A stretch of 5,000 bases of DNA from Candidatus Gastranaerophilales bacterium (GTDB taxonomy: Bacteria; Cyanobacteriota; Vampirovibrionia; Gastranaerophilales; Gastranaerophilaceae): the NCBI GenBank assembly GCA_900552525.1, contig UNSK01000081.1:1-5000 (forward strand), written 5' to 3'. Position 1 is the first letter of the stretch. The number at the start of each line of letters is the position of its first letter. Below, piece by piece: positions 1-5,000 of the stretch. Below the pieces are notes generated by a model, which worked only from the letters and a program-made list of their open reading frames with translations, ran no database searches and had not been told where the DNA came from. The position numbers and the translations under genes are program-made.

Positions 1-61
1 TTCCTCCAGAAGTATATGTAAAGAGGTCTACCAGCTCAATGCTAGTATTTATAGGTTTTTG

Positions 62-73
62 CCCCCCCCCCCC
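62..73. repeat. Homopolymer tract of 12 C (12 G on minus strand)
   Basis: Twelve consecutive C bases stand in a region that is otherwise AT-rich. Runs of C or G this long are rare by chance in such a genome and are known in other bacteria as slippage-prone contingency tracts, either inside reading frames or inside promoters. Here the tract lies between open frames that would join differently if one base were lost or gained. It also lies, on the minus strand, directly upstream of a TATAAA box (48-53). Whether it varies cannot be seen from one sequence, and homopolymers are also sites of sequencing error, so the exact count is uncertain. Confidence 0.85.
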
Positions 74-248
74 TAATGGCTGAAACGCAGGCTATCAAAG
101 GGTTTGAGCTCAACAAAATCTTATATAACAGATGTATATTTTCCGTACGATACAATGACATATTCCTTTGAACTCTTTTTATATATATTATATAATATTT
201 ATGCCACATTTTAATCACTTTGTAACACTTTTATTATAAATTGTAACA

Positions 249-279
249 AAAAGAGATGTATATAAAATACATCTCTTTT
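249..279 (-). terminator. Rho-independent terminator of metK
   Basis: A perfect 13-bp inverted repeat (249-261 and 267-279) encloses a 5-base loop and starts 22 bases beyond the metK stop codon. On the minus strand the stem ends in TTTT and runs into TTTTTGTTAC, giving a U-rich tail. The stem also ends in TTTT on the plus strand, so it could act in both directions. Confidence 0.8.
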
Positions 280-301
280 GAATTAAAAAATTTGAAATTT
301 T

Positions 302-1573
302 TTAACAAAGTGCGCAAGAATTAGATAAAGCCTTTTTTAAGACTTCTACCTTATCAAGCTGTTCCCAAGGAACATTGATATCAGTTCTTCCGACATGACC
401 ATATGCAGCCAGTTTCTGATAGAACTTTCCGCCATTTTTTGCCGGAAGATTTCTTAAATCAAAGTTTGCAATTATTGCAGCCGGACGGAGGTCAAAGTTT
501 TTGCGAACTAGTTCAGAAATTTCATCATCAGAAATTCTACCAGTGCCAAAAGTATCAACAAAAATTGAAACAGGTTCTGCAACACCAATTGCATATGCCA
601 ATTCAATTTCACATTTTTCTGCAAGGCCTGCTGCTACAATATTCTTAGCTACATATCTTGAAGCATAAGCAGCTGATCTATCAACTTTCGTAGGATCTTT
701 ACCTGAAAAAGCACCGCCGCCATGACGAGAATAACCACCATATGTATCAACTATGATTTTTCTTCCGGTCAAACCAGAATCACCTTGAGGACCTCCAACA
801 ACAAATCTTCCTGACGGGTTAATCAGAATTTTAGTTTCTGCATCAGGTTTAATTGCTTCAGTTTCAAAAACATAATCAATTACACATTTTTTCAAATCAT
901 TATTAATAATTTCCTGGACTTTTGAATTGTCGCTAACCCCGTTGATTTCTGCAGCATGCTGTGTAGAAAGCAGAACTGTATGAATTCTTGAAGGTTTCCC
1001 ATCAACATATTCAACAGTAACCTGAGATTTTCCATCCGGTCTAAGGTAGTTTAAGATACCCTCTTTTCTAACTTGAGCTAGTCTGTATGAAAGTTTGTGA
1101 GCTAAACTTATAGGCAAAGGCATAAGTTCAGGAGTTTCGTTACAAGCATAACCAAACATAATCCCTTGATCGCCGGCACCAATATTTGAAGTTTCACTAG
1201 CTGAAGTATCAGCATTTTCGCTTCTTGTTTCTAAAGCTTTATTTACACCGCCTGCAATATCTACAGACTGTTCATCAATACTGGTTAAAACTGCGCAGGT
1301 GTCACAGTCAAAACCGCCACCAGCAGAACCAACATAACCAATATTTCTTACTGTATTTCTAACTACTTGTGGAATATCTACATAACAATTTGAAGTTATT
1401 TCTCCGCAAACAAGAACCATACCAGTTGTAGCAGTTGTTTCAGCCGCTACTCTTGATTGAGGATCCTTTGTTAAAAATTCATCCAAAATTGCATCAGAAA
1501 TCTGATCGCATACTTTGTCGGGGTGACCTTCTGTTACTGATTCAGAAGTGAACAAAAATTTTTTTGATGTCAT
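302..1573 (-). CDS. metK: S-adenosylmethionine synthetase (methionine adenosyltransferase)
   Basis: MetK is a cytoplasmic enzyme that makes S-adenosylmethionine from methionine and ATP, releasing phosphate and diphosphate; it supplies the main methyl donor of the cell. The 423-residue protein opens with the ATP/metal motif HPDK at residues 17-20, carries the family signature [12 protein letters not shown] at 132-143 and the phosphate-loop signature GGGAFSGKD at 285-293. IDEQS at 99-103 and RPDGK at 178-182 are further conserved sites. It is somewhat longer than the usual 380-400 residues, partly through a Ser/Thr-rich loop at about 118-130 and a C-terminal tail ending CALC. The start is supported by AAGGAG at 1581-1586, seven bases upstream. 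It lies downstream of clpP on the same strand but is separated by a terminator, so it is probably transcribed alone. The roughly 100-bp leader region is too short for, and does not resemble, a SAM-I riboswitch. No key residue appears to be missing. Confidence 0.98.
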   Translation of the reverse strand: MTSKKFLFTSESVTEGHPDKVCDQISDAILDEFLTKDPQSRVAAETTATTGMVLVCGEITSNCYVDIPQVVRNTVRNIGYVGSAGGGFDCDTCAVLTSIDEQSVDIAGGVNKALETRSENADTSASETSNIGAGDQGIMFGYACNETPELMPLPISLAHKLSYRLAQVRKEGILNYLRPDGKSQVTVEYVDGKPSRIHTVLLSTQHAAEINGVSDNSKVQEIINNDLKKCVIDYVFETEAIKPDAETKILINPSGRFVVGGPQGDSGLTGRKIIVDTYGGYSRHGGGAFSGKDPTKVDRSAAYASRYVAKNIVAAGLAEKCEIELAYAIGVAEPVSIFVDTFGTGRISDDEISELVRKNFDLRPAAIIANFDLRNLPAKNGGKFYQKLAAYGHVGRTDINVPWEQLDKVEVLKKALSNSCALC

Positions 1574-1641
1574 AATCTTTCTCCTTAATTTATATTACTC
1601 CGGTAAGGTTTTTAATTCCGACCCGGTTACACATTAGCAAT

Positions 1642-1670
1642 ATTCTATTATGAACGAAAATAAAAAGCAA
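1642..1670 (-). promoter_or_regulatory. Candidate sigma-70 promoter of metK
   Basis: On the minus strand TTGCTT (1665-1670) is followed after exactly 17 bases by TAGAAT (1642-1647). The -10 box matches the consensus at five of six positions and the -35 at three. Transcription would start near 1635 and give a leader of about 60 bases. The -35 box sits in the T-rich tail of the clpP terminator, so one gene's end abuts the next gene's promoter. In AT-rich DNA such matches occur by chance, so this is moderate evidence only. Confidence 0.4.
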
Positions 1671-1675
1671 GAAAT

Positions 1676-1708
1676 AGGCGTGATTTTTGTTAAACAAAAA
1701 TCACGCCT
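1676..1708 (-). terminator. Rho-independent terminator of clpP
   Basis: A perfect 15-bp inverted repeat (AGGCGTGATTTTTGT at 1676-1690 and its complement at 1694-1708) with a 3-base centre begins 16 bases after the clpP stop. On the minus strand it is followed by ATTTCTTGCTTTTTATT, a T-rich but interrupted tail. The stem has a GC-rich base and an A/T-rich top, which also makes it look usable in both directions, although the plus-strand tail (TATCATCC) is not T-rich. Confidence 0.8.
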
Positions 1709-1724
1709 TATCATCCTATCAAAC

Positions 1725-2333
1725 TTATACTGCTGCTGAAGTAACAACTTTATCTATAAGCCCGTATTCACAAGCTTCTGCTGCTGAAAGATAATGATCT
1801 CTTTCACAATCATCCTTAACTTTTTCAAACGGCTGACCGGAATTTTCTGCCATAATTCCTATTAACATATCTTTCATTCTCAAAATTTCTTTTGCTTCCA
1901 ATTCAATATCAGTAGCTTGACCTTTAGCACCGCCTAAAGGCTGGTGAATCATAATTCTTGCACTAGGTAAAGCCATTCTCTTGCCTTTAGCACCTGCTGA
2001 TAGCAAAAAAGCTCCCATTGAAGCAGCTTCTCCAAGACAGATTGTCTGAACATCAGCTTTAATCAAGTTCATTGTATCATAAATTGCCATGCCGGAAGTT
2101 ATAACACCGCCAGGAGAGTTTATATAAAGCATAATGTCTTTTTCAGGATTTTCGCTATCCAAAAGAAGAAGCTGTGCTACTACAGAATTAGCAACATCAT
2201 CATCAATCTCAGTTCCAAGAAATATAATTCTCTCTCTCAACAGGCGTGAAAAGATATCAAAAGATTTTTCACCCCTTGAAGATGATTCAATAACTGTAGG
2301 TACATAGCTCAATATTTTCTTAAAATCTGTCAT
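1725..2333 (-). CDS. clpP: ATP-dependent Clp protease proteolytic subunit
   Basis: ClpP is a serine protease that forms a barrel of two stacked heptamers in the cytoplasm and degrades proteins fed in by AAA+ unfoldases such as ClpX, ClpA or ClpC. The 202-residue length is typical. The catalytic triad is complete: Ser105 in GEAASMGA, His130 in MIHQP and Asp179 in CERDHYLSA; the spacings of 25 and 49 residues equal those of the E. coli enzyme. The oxyanion-hole glycine motif NSPGG is at 72-76. A short N-terminal stretch before [17 protein letters not shown] (24-40) is expected to be processed or to form the axial loops. The start is supported by AGGAG at 2340-2344, six bases upstream. No clpX or tig is adjacent within this window; the upstream neighbour is a small uncharacterised gene and the downstream one is metK, beyond a terminator. 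Confidence 0.98.
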   Translation of the reverse strand: MTDFKKILSYVPTVIESSSRGEKSFDIFSRLLRERIIFLGTEIDDDVANSVVAQLLLLDSENPEKDIMLYINSPGGVITSGMAIYDTMNLIKADVQTICLGEAASMGAFLLSAGAKGKRMALPSARIMIHQPLGGAKGQATDIELEAKEILRMKDMLIGIMAENSGQPFEKVKDDCERDHYLSAAEACEYGLIDKVVTSAAV

Positions 2334-2359
2334 AAATCTCTCCTTGCATTGTTAAGATT

Positions 2360-2388
2360 ATTTTACAATAAAGTCGAGATGTATGCAA
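2360..2388 (-). promoter_or_regulatory. Candidate promoter of clpP
   Basis: On the minus strand TTGCAT (2383-2388) and TAAAAT (2360-2365) are separated by 17 bases, in the 67-bp gap between the upstream small gene and clpP. The -10 matches five of six consensus bases, the -35 only three. The -35 box is also one arm of a 7-bp inverted repeat (CTTGCAT 2343-2349, ATGCAAG 2383-2389) whose other arm touches the clpP ribosome binding site. No CtsR-type heat-shock operator is evident. Confidence 0.35.
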
Positions 2389-2400
2389 GACAACCCGTGC

Positions 2401-2706
2401 CTACTTTTTCTCATCCTTATCTTTTTTATACTCACCCTCTTTATTTATTTTATCCTCGGCCACATCACCGGCAACCATACCTGCCACCAGCCCTGCGCCT
2501 GCCAGACAGATTATTGCGGGTGCCGCAAAGAAGGAAGCCGCAACAACAGCACCTGTTCCTAATGTCCCCCCAACTATTTTGCCAAAATTTCCTTTGAAAC
2601 TTACATCTTTTTGGACGACACCGGAATTTTCATCCGAATGCTGTTTTAACGCACCCTTGCGGCACTGAGGGCGATAATAAACACTTGATACAGAAGCTAC
2701 TTTCAT
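2401..2706 (-). CDS. Small uncharacterised protein with MKV...VSFKG N-terminus and glycine-rich hydrophobic core
   Basis: Function unknown. Translated from ATG at 2706 the protein has 101 residues. It has three parts: a polar N-terminus (1-34) beginning MKVASVSSVYYRP and closing with VSFKG at 35-39; a Gly/Ala/Val-rich hydrophobic segment (about 44-80) that could form one long or two short membrane helices, with glycine-zipper-like spacing; and a highly charged Lys/Asp/Glu tail (81-101). There is no classical signal peptide at the start. I associate the MK[IV]...[VI]SFKG opening with many small proteins of Gastranaerophilales, which would make it a recurrent N-terminal tag, but I cannot verify this here. 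A longer version from GTG at 2715 is possible but would bury the ribosome binding site. It has a good promoter of its own and no clear terminator before clpP, so some read-through into clpP is possible. Confidence 0.75.
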   Translation of the reverse strand: MKVASVSSVYYRPQCRKGALKQHSDENSGVVQKDVSFKGNFGKIVGGTLGTGAVVAASFFAAPAIICLAGAGLVAGMVAGDVAEDKINKEGEYKKDKDEKK

Positions 2707-2712
2707 CACACA

Positions 2713-2719
2713 CACCTCC
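2713..2719 (-). promoter_or_regulatory. Strong ribosome binding site that fixes the start of the 101-residue gene
   Basis: On the minus strand GGAGGTG occupies 2719-2713, with its GGAGG core eight bases before ATG at 2706. This is a near-perfect Shine-Dalgarno match at ideal distance. The in-frame GTG at 2715 lies inside the motif and so is unlikely to be the start. Confidence 0.8.
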
Positions 2720-2734
2720 GATTTCTACAGACTC

Positions 2735-2763
2735 ATTTTAAACCATAAATATTATGTGGTCAA
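2735..2763 (-). promoter_or_regulatory. Good sigma-70 promoter of the 101-residue gene
   Basis: On the minus strand TTGACC (2758-2763) is followed after 17 bases by TAAAAT (2735-2740); each box matches the consensus at five of six positions. This is the best promoter match in the window. Transcription would begin near 2728, giving a leader of about 22 bases that contains little besides the ribosome binding site. The spacer contains a weak imperfect palindrome (2741-2759). Confidence 0.6.
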
Positions 2764-2776
2764 TAATACTAAACAA

Positions 2777-3007
2777 CTATTTTTTATTCTTTAAAGCATT
2801 TTCAAGAGCTTTTTCGAGAACTTCAATTTTTGACTCAAGCACTTTTACTCTGGAAGAATTTTCACTACTGCTGATAGCTTCCTTTTCAAGCTCTCTTTTA
2901 TAAGAATTAAGTTTGGAGTTTTTGACTTTAAGCTTGAATCCCATTAATAATATACCGGTTAAAACTCCTGAAAGAAATATGATTGCGTAGATAATATAAG
3001 TATTCAT
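2777..3007 (-). CDS. Small single-pass membrane protein with coiled-coil tail, LapA/DUF1049-like
   Basis: A 76-residue protein of unknown function. Residues 4-24 form one hydrophobic helix (YIIYAIIFLSGVLTGILLMGF) beginning right at the N-terminus, followed by a basic patch (KLKVKNSK, 25-32) that predicts a cytoplasmic C-terminus. The rest is polar and helical, with a short heptad pattern of hydrophobic residues (Leu57, Ile61, Leu64, Leu68, Leu72) suggesting a coiled coil. The layout resembles the second half of LapA/DUF1049 proteins, which are small inner-membrane proteins, but the similarity is too general to assign function. Translation starts at ATG 3007 with only a weak ribosome binding site. 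It stands divergent from flhB across 68 bp and is upstream of the 101-residue gene on the same strand, 70 bp away. Predicted charge and codon use look normal for the window, so I believe it is real. Confidence 0.7.
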   Translation of the reverse strand: MNTYIIYAIIFLSGVLTGILLMGFKLKVKNSKLNSYKRELEKEAISSSENSSRVKVLESKIEVLEKALENALKNKK

Positions 3008-3036
3008 AACTTAATTGTACACCAAAAACAGAGTTT

Positions 3037-3065
3037 ATGATAGAATTATATTGTAGAAAATCCAA
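3037..3065 (-). promoter_or_regulatory. Candidate promoter of the 76-residue gene in the divergent region
   Basis: On the minus strand TTGGAT (3060-3065) and TATCAT (3037-3042) are 17 bases apart; an exact TATAAT is also present at 3045-3050 but has no good -35 at the right distance. Transcription from the first pair would start near 3030. On the opposite strand TTGTAC (3015-3020) and TATGAT (3036-3041), with a short 15-base spacer, could drive flhB, so divergent promoters may overlap here. All of these are weak matches in AT-rich DNA. Confidence 0.3.
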
Positions 3066-3075
3066 CAGGTAGCCA

Positions 3076-4140
3076 ATGGGTGATGAAGATAAACAATTTG
3101 ACGCCACGCCCCAGAAGTTAGAAAGAGCAAGGAAAGAAGGGCAGGTTGTAAAATCCAAAGACGTGTCTACAGCACTGTCATTACTTGTAATGTTTACATT
3201 CATAAATATGCTTGCACCTATTATCTGGAGATTAATTGTAGGTTTGTTTAAGACTCTTTATGAACAAATCCCCAACCAGCATTTAGAAACGGTAGGACTT
3301 ACGTATATTCTTACAACAACACTTGTTCCTGCTGTTGCAATTATAGGCTCTATATTAATTGTAGCAGCTTTTGTTGCTATAATTGGTGATTTTATTCAAG
3401 TAGGTCCTCTTGTTGCAACTGCACCGCTTGTTCCAAAGCTTGATAAGTTAAATCCGACAAAATATTTCAAGAATTTATTTCAGGTTAAAACACTTTTTGA
3501 ATTAGGTAAAAATATTGTAAAAGTTGCCATATTAGGCCTTGTAGGCTGGACTGTATACAAAGCCCATTTAGAAAGTATACTTATGCTCGCCGCAATAGAT
3601 AATCATTTTGCTGTTATGATTGAGTTTGGAAAACTAATTGTTGAATTTATTTACAAAGCCTGCATTGCTTTTTTAATTATTGCAGCAGCTGACTACGGGG
3701 TTACAAAATGGAAATTTTTAAAAGACCAGAAAATGTCTTTTAAAGAAATTAAAGATGAGTATAAAAACTCCGAAGGCGACCCGCATGTTAAAGCAGCTCT
3801 TAGACAGAGGCGTGTGCAAATGCTCCAGCAAGGTGCTATGGACTCTGTTCCGGAAGCAGACTTTGTTGTAAGAAATCCTACCCATGTTGCCTGTGCATTA
3901 AAATATGATGCAGAAACTATGCAGTCCCCTACTCTTACAGCAAAAGGCACTGAGCTCATTGCAAAAAAAATTATTGATATTGCTATTCAGCATAACGTTC
4001 CTGTTATTGATAATGCACCTGTTGCCAGAGCACTGTTTAGAATGGTTGACCTTAATCAGCAGATACCTCCTGAATTATATAAAGCAGTAGCTGAAATCTT
4101 ATTATTTGTTTATGGGCTTAAGAATAAAGGTCAAGCATAA
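3076..4140 (+). CDS. flhB: Flagellar export-gate protein FlhB (FlhB/SctU family)
   Basis: FlhB is an inner-membrane component of the flagellar type III export gate; it controls the switch from rod/hook to filament export. The 354-residue protein begins with the typical basic stretch TPQKLERARKEGQVVKS (11-27). Four hydrophobic segments follow at about 34-58, 78-106, 146-163 and 187-208. Next comes the conserved linker MSFKEIKDEYKNSEGDP (220-236). The cytoplasmic autocleavage motif NPTH is at 267-270, with cleavage expected between Asn267 and Pro268. The C-terminal part keeps the family pattern AKG (DNA 3940-3948) and IPPELYKAVAEILLFVY. A virulence-type SctU homologue is the alternative, but the neighbouring sigma factor and flagellin favour the flagellar protein. 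The start matches family N-termini; AGGT five bases upstream is a weak ribosome binding site. The usual neighbours fliR and flhA are not in the window. Confidence 0.93.
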   Translation: MGDEDKQFDATPQKLERARKEGQVVKSKDVSTALSLLVMFTFINMLAPIIWRLIVGLFKTLYEQIPNQHLETVGLTYILTTTLVPAVAIIGSILIVAAFVAIIGDFIQVGPLVATAPLVPKLDKLNPTKYFKNLFQVKTLFELGKNIVKVAILGLVGWTVYKAHLESILMLAAIDNHFAVMIEFGKLIVEFIYKACIAFLIIAAADYGVTKWKFLKDQKMSFKEIKDEYKNSEGDPHVKAALRQRRVQMLQQGAMDSVPEADFVVRNPTHVACALKYDAETMQSPTLTAKGTELIAKKIIDIAIQHNVPVIDNAPVARALFRMVDLNQQIPPELYKAVAEILLFVYGLKNKGQA

Positions 4141-4145
4141 AGTCC

Positions 4146-4174
4146 TTGAAAAAATATCAAAATCAAGGTAATAT
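4146..4174 (+). promoter_or_regulatory. Candidate promoter of the sigma-factor gene
   Basis: TTGAAA (4146-4151) and TAATAT (4169-4174) are 17 bases apart in the 61-bp gap after flhB; the boxes match five and four consensus bases. Transcription would start near 4181. The same gap holds an inverted repeat CCTTGA/TCAAGG (4144-4149 and 4163-4168) without a following T run, so it is not a convincing terminator. The gene may be read from both flhB transcripts and this site. Confidence 0.35.
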
Positions 4175-4201
4175 TAAATAAGGTTAGTTTAATAAGAAAA
4201 G

Positions 4202-4894
4202 ATGGATAATAAAACTTTAATCAAACAATACGTAGGTATTGTACAAAAAATAGCAAGAGTTGAGCACAGACGTATACCTAACCATATGATTGAGTATGAA
4301 GAATTGGTTAGTATAGGTATTATTGCGGTGCAGACATTGATTAAAGGGAAATCAGAAGAACAGCTTGCCCGATATAATGATGCTTATATCGGTACAGCAG
4401 TAAAATGGGCTATTAGAAATGAGTTAAGACACCGTTATAAATGGTATACTCTTAAACATAAAAAAGAAGATTCAGGAGATGACAGTTATGTTTCCGATGC
4501 TGTTGCTTCACAGGATGGGAACTCTGATGATATGGGATTTAGTATATCTCCTACAAAAGTAAGGGAAGCTGTATACGAAACTATTCTCTCAATAGACGGA
4601 CTTGCTGCAGCTGCAACAGATAACGCTTCTCCTTTTGATTTTATAAAAGACCCTTCAGCAATGCCTGATGAAAAAGCAGAAATTGTTGAGATGAGTAAAC
4701 TTATTAAACAAGCTATTGCAAAACTACCCCAAAAAGAACGTACAGTTGTTGAATATCGTTTTTATAGAAATATGCAGGCTAAAGATATTGCAACAATGGT
4801 AGGTTTATCTCCATCAAGAATTACTAGAATTATCCAATTTTCTTTAAACCAGATTAGAGAATATTTAAAATCTAAAGGACGTGAAGATTACTAG
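4202..4894 (+). CDS. Sigma-70 family RNA polymerase sigma factor, FliA/WhiG-like
   Basis: Probably the sigma factor that directs RNA polymerase to late flagellar genes such as flagellin. The 230-residue length fits FliA (about 240). Region 2 spans roughly 8-82: the core-binding part has YVGIVQKIARVEHRRIP (10-26) and EYEELVSIGIIAV (31-43), and the promoter-melting part ends in WAIRNELRHRYKWY (69-82). A charged, Ser/Asp-rich linker (88-115) and a poorly conserved region 3 (about 117-150) follow. Region 4 (about 168-224) has LPQKERTVVEYRFY and a helix-turn-helix in MQAKDIATMVGLSPSRITRI (191-210). The usual FDP..G..F motif before the melting helix is replaced by KGKSEEQLARYNDAYIG (48-64), so it is a divergent member and promoter preference may differ. 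It lies 61 bp after flhB and its stop overlaps that of the convergent flagellin gene. The start at ATG 4202 has only a purine-rich AAGAAAAG before it. Group 3 sigma factors for sporulation or stress are the alternative. Confidence 0.85.
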   Translation: MDNKTLIKQYVGIVQKIARVEHRRIPNHMIEYEELVSIGIIAVQTLIKGKSEEQLARYNDAYIGTAVKWAIRNELRHRYKWYTLKHKKEDSGDDSYVSDAVASQDGNSDDMGFSISPTKVREAVYETILSIDGLAAAATDNASPFDFIKDPSAMPDEKAEIVEMSKLIKQAIAKLPQKERTVVEYRFYRNMQAKDIATMVGLSPSRITRIIQFSLNQIREYLKSKGREDY

Positions 4895-5000
4895 TTAACA
4901 CTGTTCAATAACCCCATTACGTTTTGTGCTTTAAGGTTTCTAGAAGATGCTAAAAGAGTTGCAGATGCCTGTTGTAAGATCTGGTAACGGATGTAATTCG
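4891..5000 (-). CDS. Flagellin, C-terminal end (partial, continues past right edge)
   Basis: Reading leftwards from the window edge, one minus-strand frame encodes 35 residues ending in TAG at 4893-4891. The residues follow the flagellin C-terminal D0 helix pattern: IRYQILQQASATLLASSRNL, then KAQNVMGLLNSVN at the end. In known flagellins this helix has the form ILQQAGxxxLAQANQxPQxVLxLL; it lines the filament core and pairs with the N-terminal helix. Arg replaces the usual Gln/Asn-rich run before KAQNVM, and the protein has three extra residues after the LL, which is within family variation. FlgL has a related C-terminus but lacks this QQA...QNVMGLL pattern. The gene body, promoter and start lie outside the window. 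The 4-base overlap with the sigma-factor gene is described in the findings. Confidence 0.8.
   Translation of the reverse strand, partial: NYIRYQILQQASATLLASSRNLKAQNVMGLLNSVN

Larger units (their letters stand above)
1..301. other. Intergenic region left of metK, no complete gene
   Basis: No complete gene is visible here. Two plus-strand frames enter open from the left edge and stop just after a C tract: one (from base 3) reads to TGA at 81-83, the other (from base 2) to TAA at 74-76. A third frame carries a 31-codon ORF from ATG at 76 to TGA at 169-171 that lacks a convincing ribosome binding site. On the minus strand, GGAGGAA lies at bases 1-7 and could be the ribosome binding site of a gene starting just beyond the left edge; in that case part of this region is its leader. 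Bases 175-248 are extremely AT-rich and hold nothing I recognise beyond an 8-bp direct repeat, TTGTAACA, at 220-227 and 241-248. The right end is the metK terminator, listed separately. Confidence 0.6.

Noticed and set aside
20..112. tRNA-like fragments (GAGCTGGTAGACCTC on minus; GGGTTTGAGCTC on plus)
   Set aside because: The pieces resemble D-arm and T-arm sequences but lie on opposite strands, and no acceptor stem or anticodon arm can be folded around either.
403..648. Plus-strand open frame of 81 codons inside metK
   Set aside because: It lies antisense to the well-conserved metK frame, is Gln/Leu/His-rich without domain pattern, and is explained as a shadow of metK codons.
1574..1675. 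SAM riboswitch upstream of metK
   Set aside because: The gap is about 100 bases including the clpP terminator tail and shows none of the conserved core elements or a leader terminator.
2349..2597. Plus-strand open frame of 82 codons opposite the 101-residue gene
   Set aside because: Its composition (Pro/Tyr/Leu/Arg-rich, low complexity) looks like a reverse-strand artefact, and the minus-strand gene has a strong promoter and ribosome binding site.
2928..3203. Minus-strand open frame of 91 codons across the flhB start and the 76-residue gene
   Set aside because: It overlaps the start of flhB, an unambiguous gene, and half of another plausible gene, and shows no recognisable pattern.
3693..3959. 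Minus-strand open frame of 88 codons inside flhB
   Set aside because: Antisense to the conserved cytoplasmic domain of FlhB; no start signals or domain features.
3905..4090. Plus-strand open frame of 61 codons in another frame of flhB
   Set aside because: Leu-rich by reading AT-rich flhB codons out of frame; contained entirely in flhB.
4144..4168. CCTTGA/TCAAGG hairpin after flhB as a terminator
   Set aside because: Only six pairs, a 13-base A-rich loop and no T run afterwards; more likely neutral or part of the promoter region of the sigma gene.

Overview
This 5 kb stretch comes from an AT-rich bacterial chromosome with a flagellum. It holds four complete genes on the minus strand (metK, clpP and two small uncharacterised genes), two on the plus strand (flhB and a FliA/WhiG-type sigma factor) and the 3' end of a flagellin gene entering from the right on the minus strand. 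My best guess at the source is a gut-type member of Vampirovibrionia/Melainabacteria (order Gastranaerophilales), the non-photosynthetic relatives of Cyanobacteria. The reasons are the low GC, the flagellar genes, a divergent FliA-like sigma factor and a small protein with an N-terminal MKV...VSFKG pattern that I associate with that group. This is inference from remembered sequence features, not a search result; a flagellated Clostridia-like bacterium is the main alternative.

Layout. Bases 1-301 contain no complete gene. They hold a striking run of 12 C and end in the terminator of metK. metK (SAM synthetase) and clpP (Clp protease subunit) follow, both on the minus strand, separated by a clear stem-loop terminator for clpP and a candidate separate promoter for metK. 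Upstream of clpP are two short minus-strand genes: a 101-residue protein with a glycine-rich hydrophobic core and its own good promoter, and a 76-residue protein with one membrane helix followed by a coiled coil. A 68-bp divergent region then separates this minus-strand group from flhB.

The right half is motility. flhB encodes the autocleaving export-gate protein of the flagellar type III secretion system. About 60 bp later on the same strand comes a sigma factor of the type that usually turns on late flagellar genes. Its stop codon overlaps the stop codon of a convergent flagellin gene in a shared CTAG. The window therefore places the exporter switch, the likely flagellar sigma factor and its most typical target (the filament protein) side by side.

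I did not find a convincing undescribed multi-gene system. The items most worth a second look are the 12-C tract, the small VSFKG protein with its own promoter, the rewired region 2 of the sigma factor, and the stop-to-stop convergence of sigma factor and flagellin.
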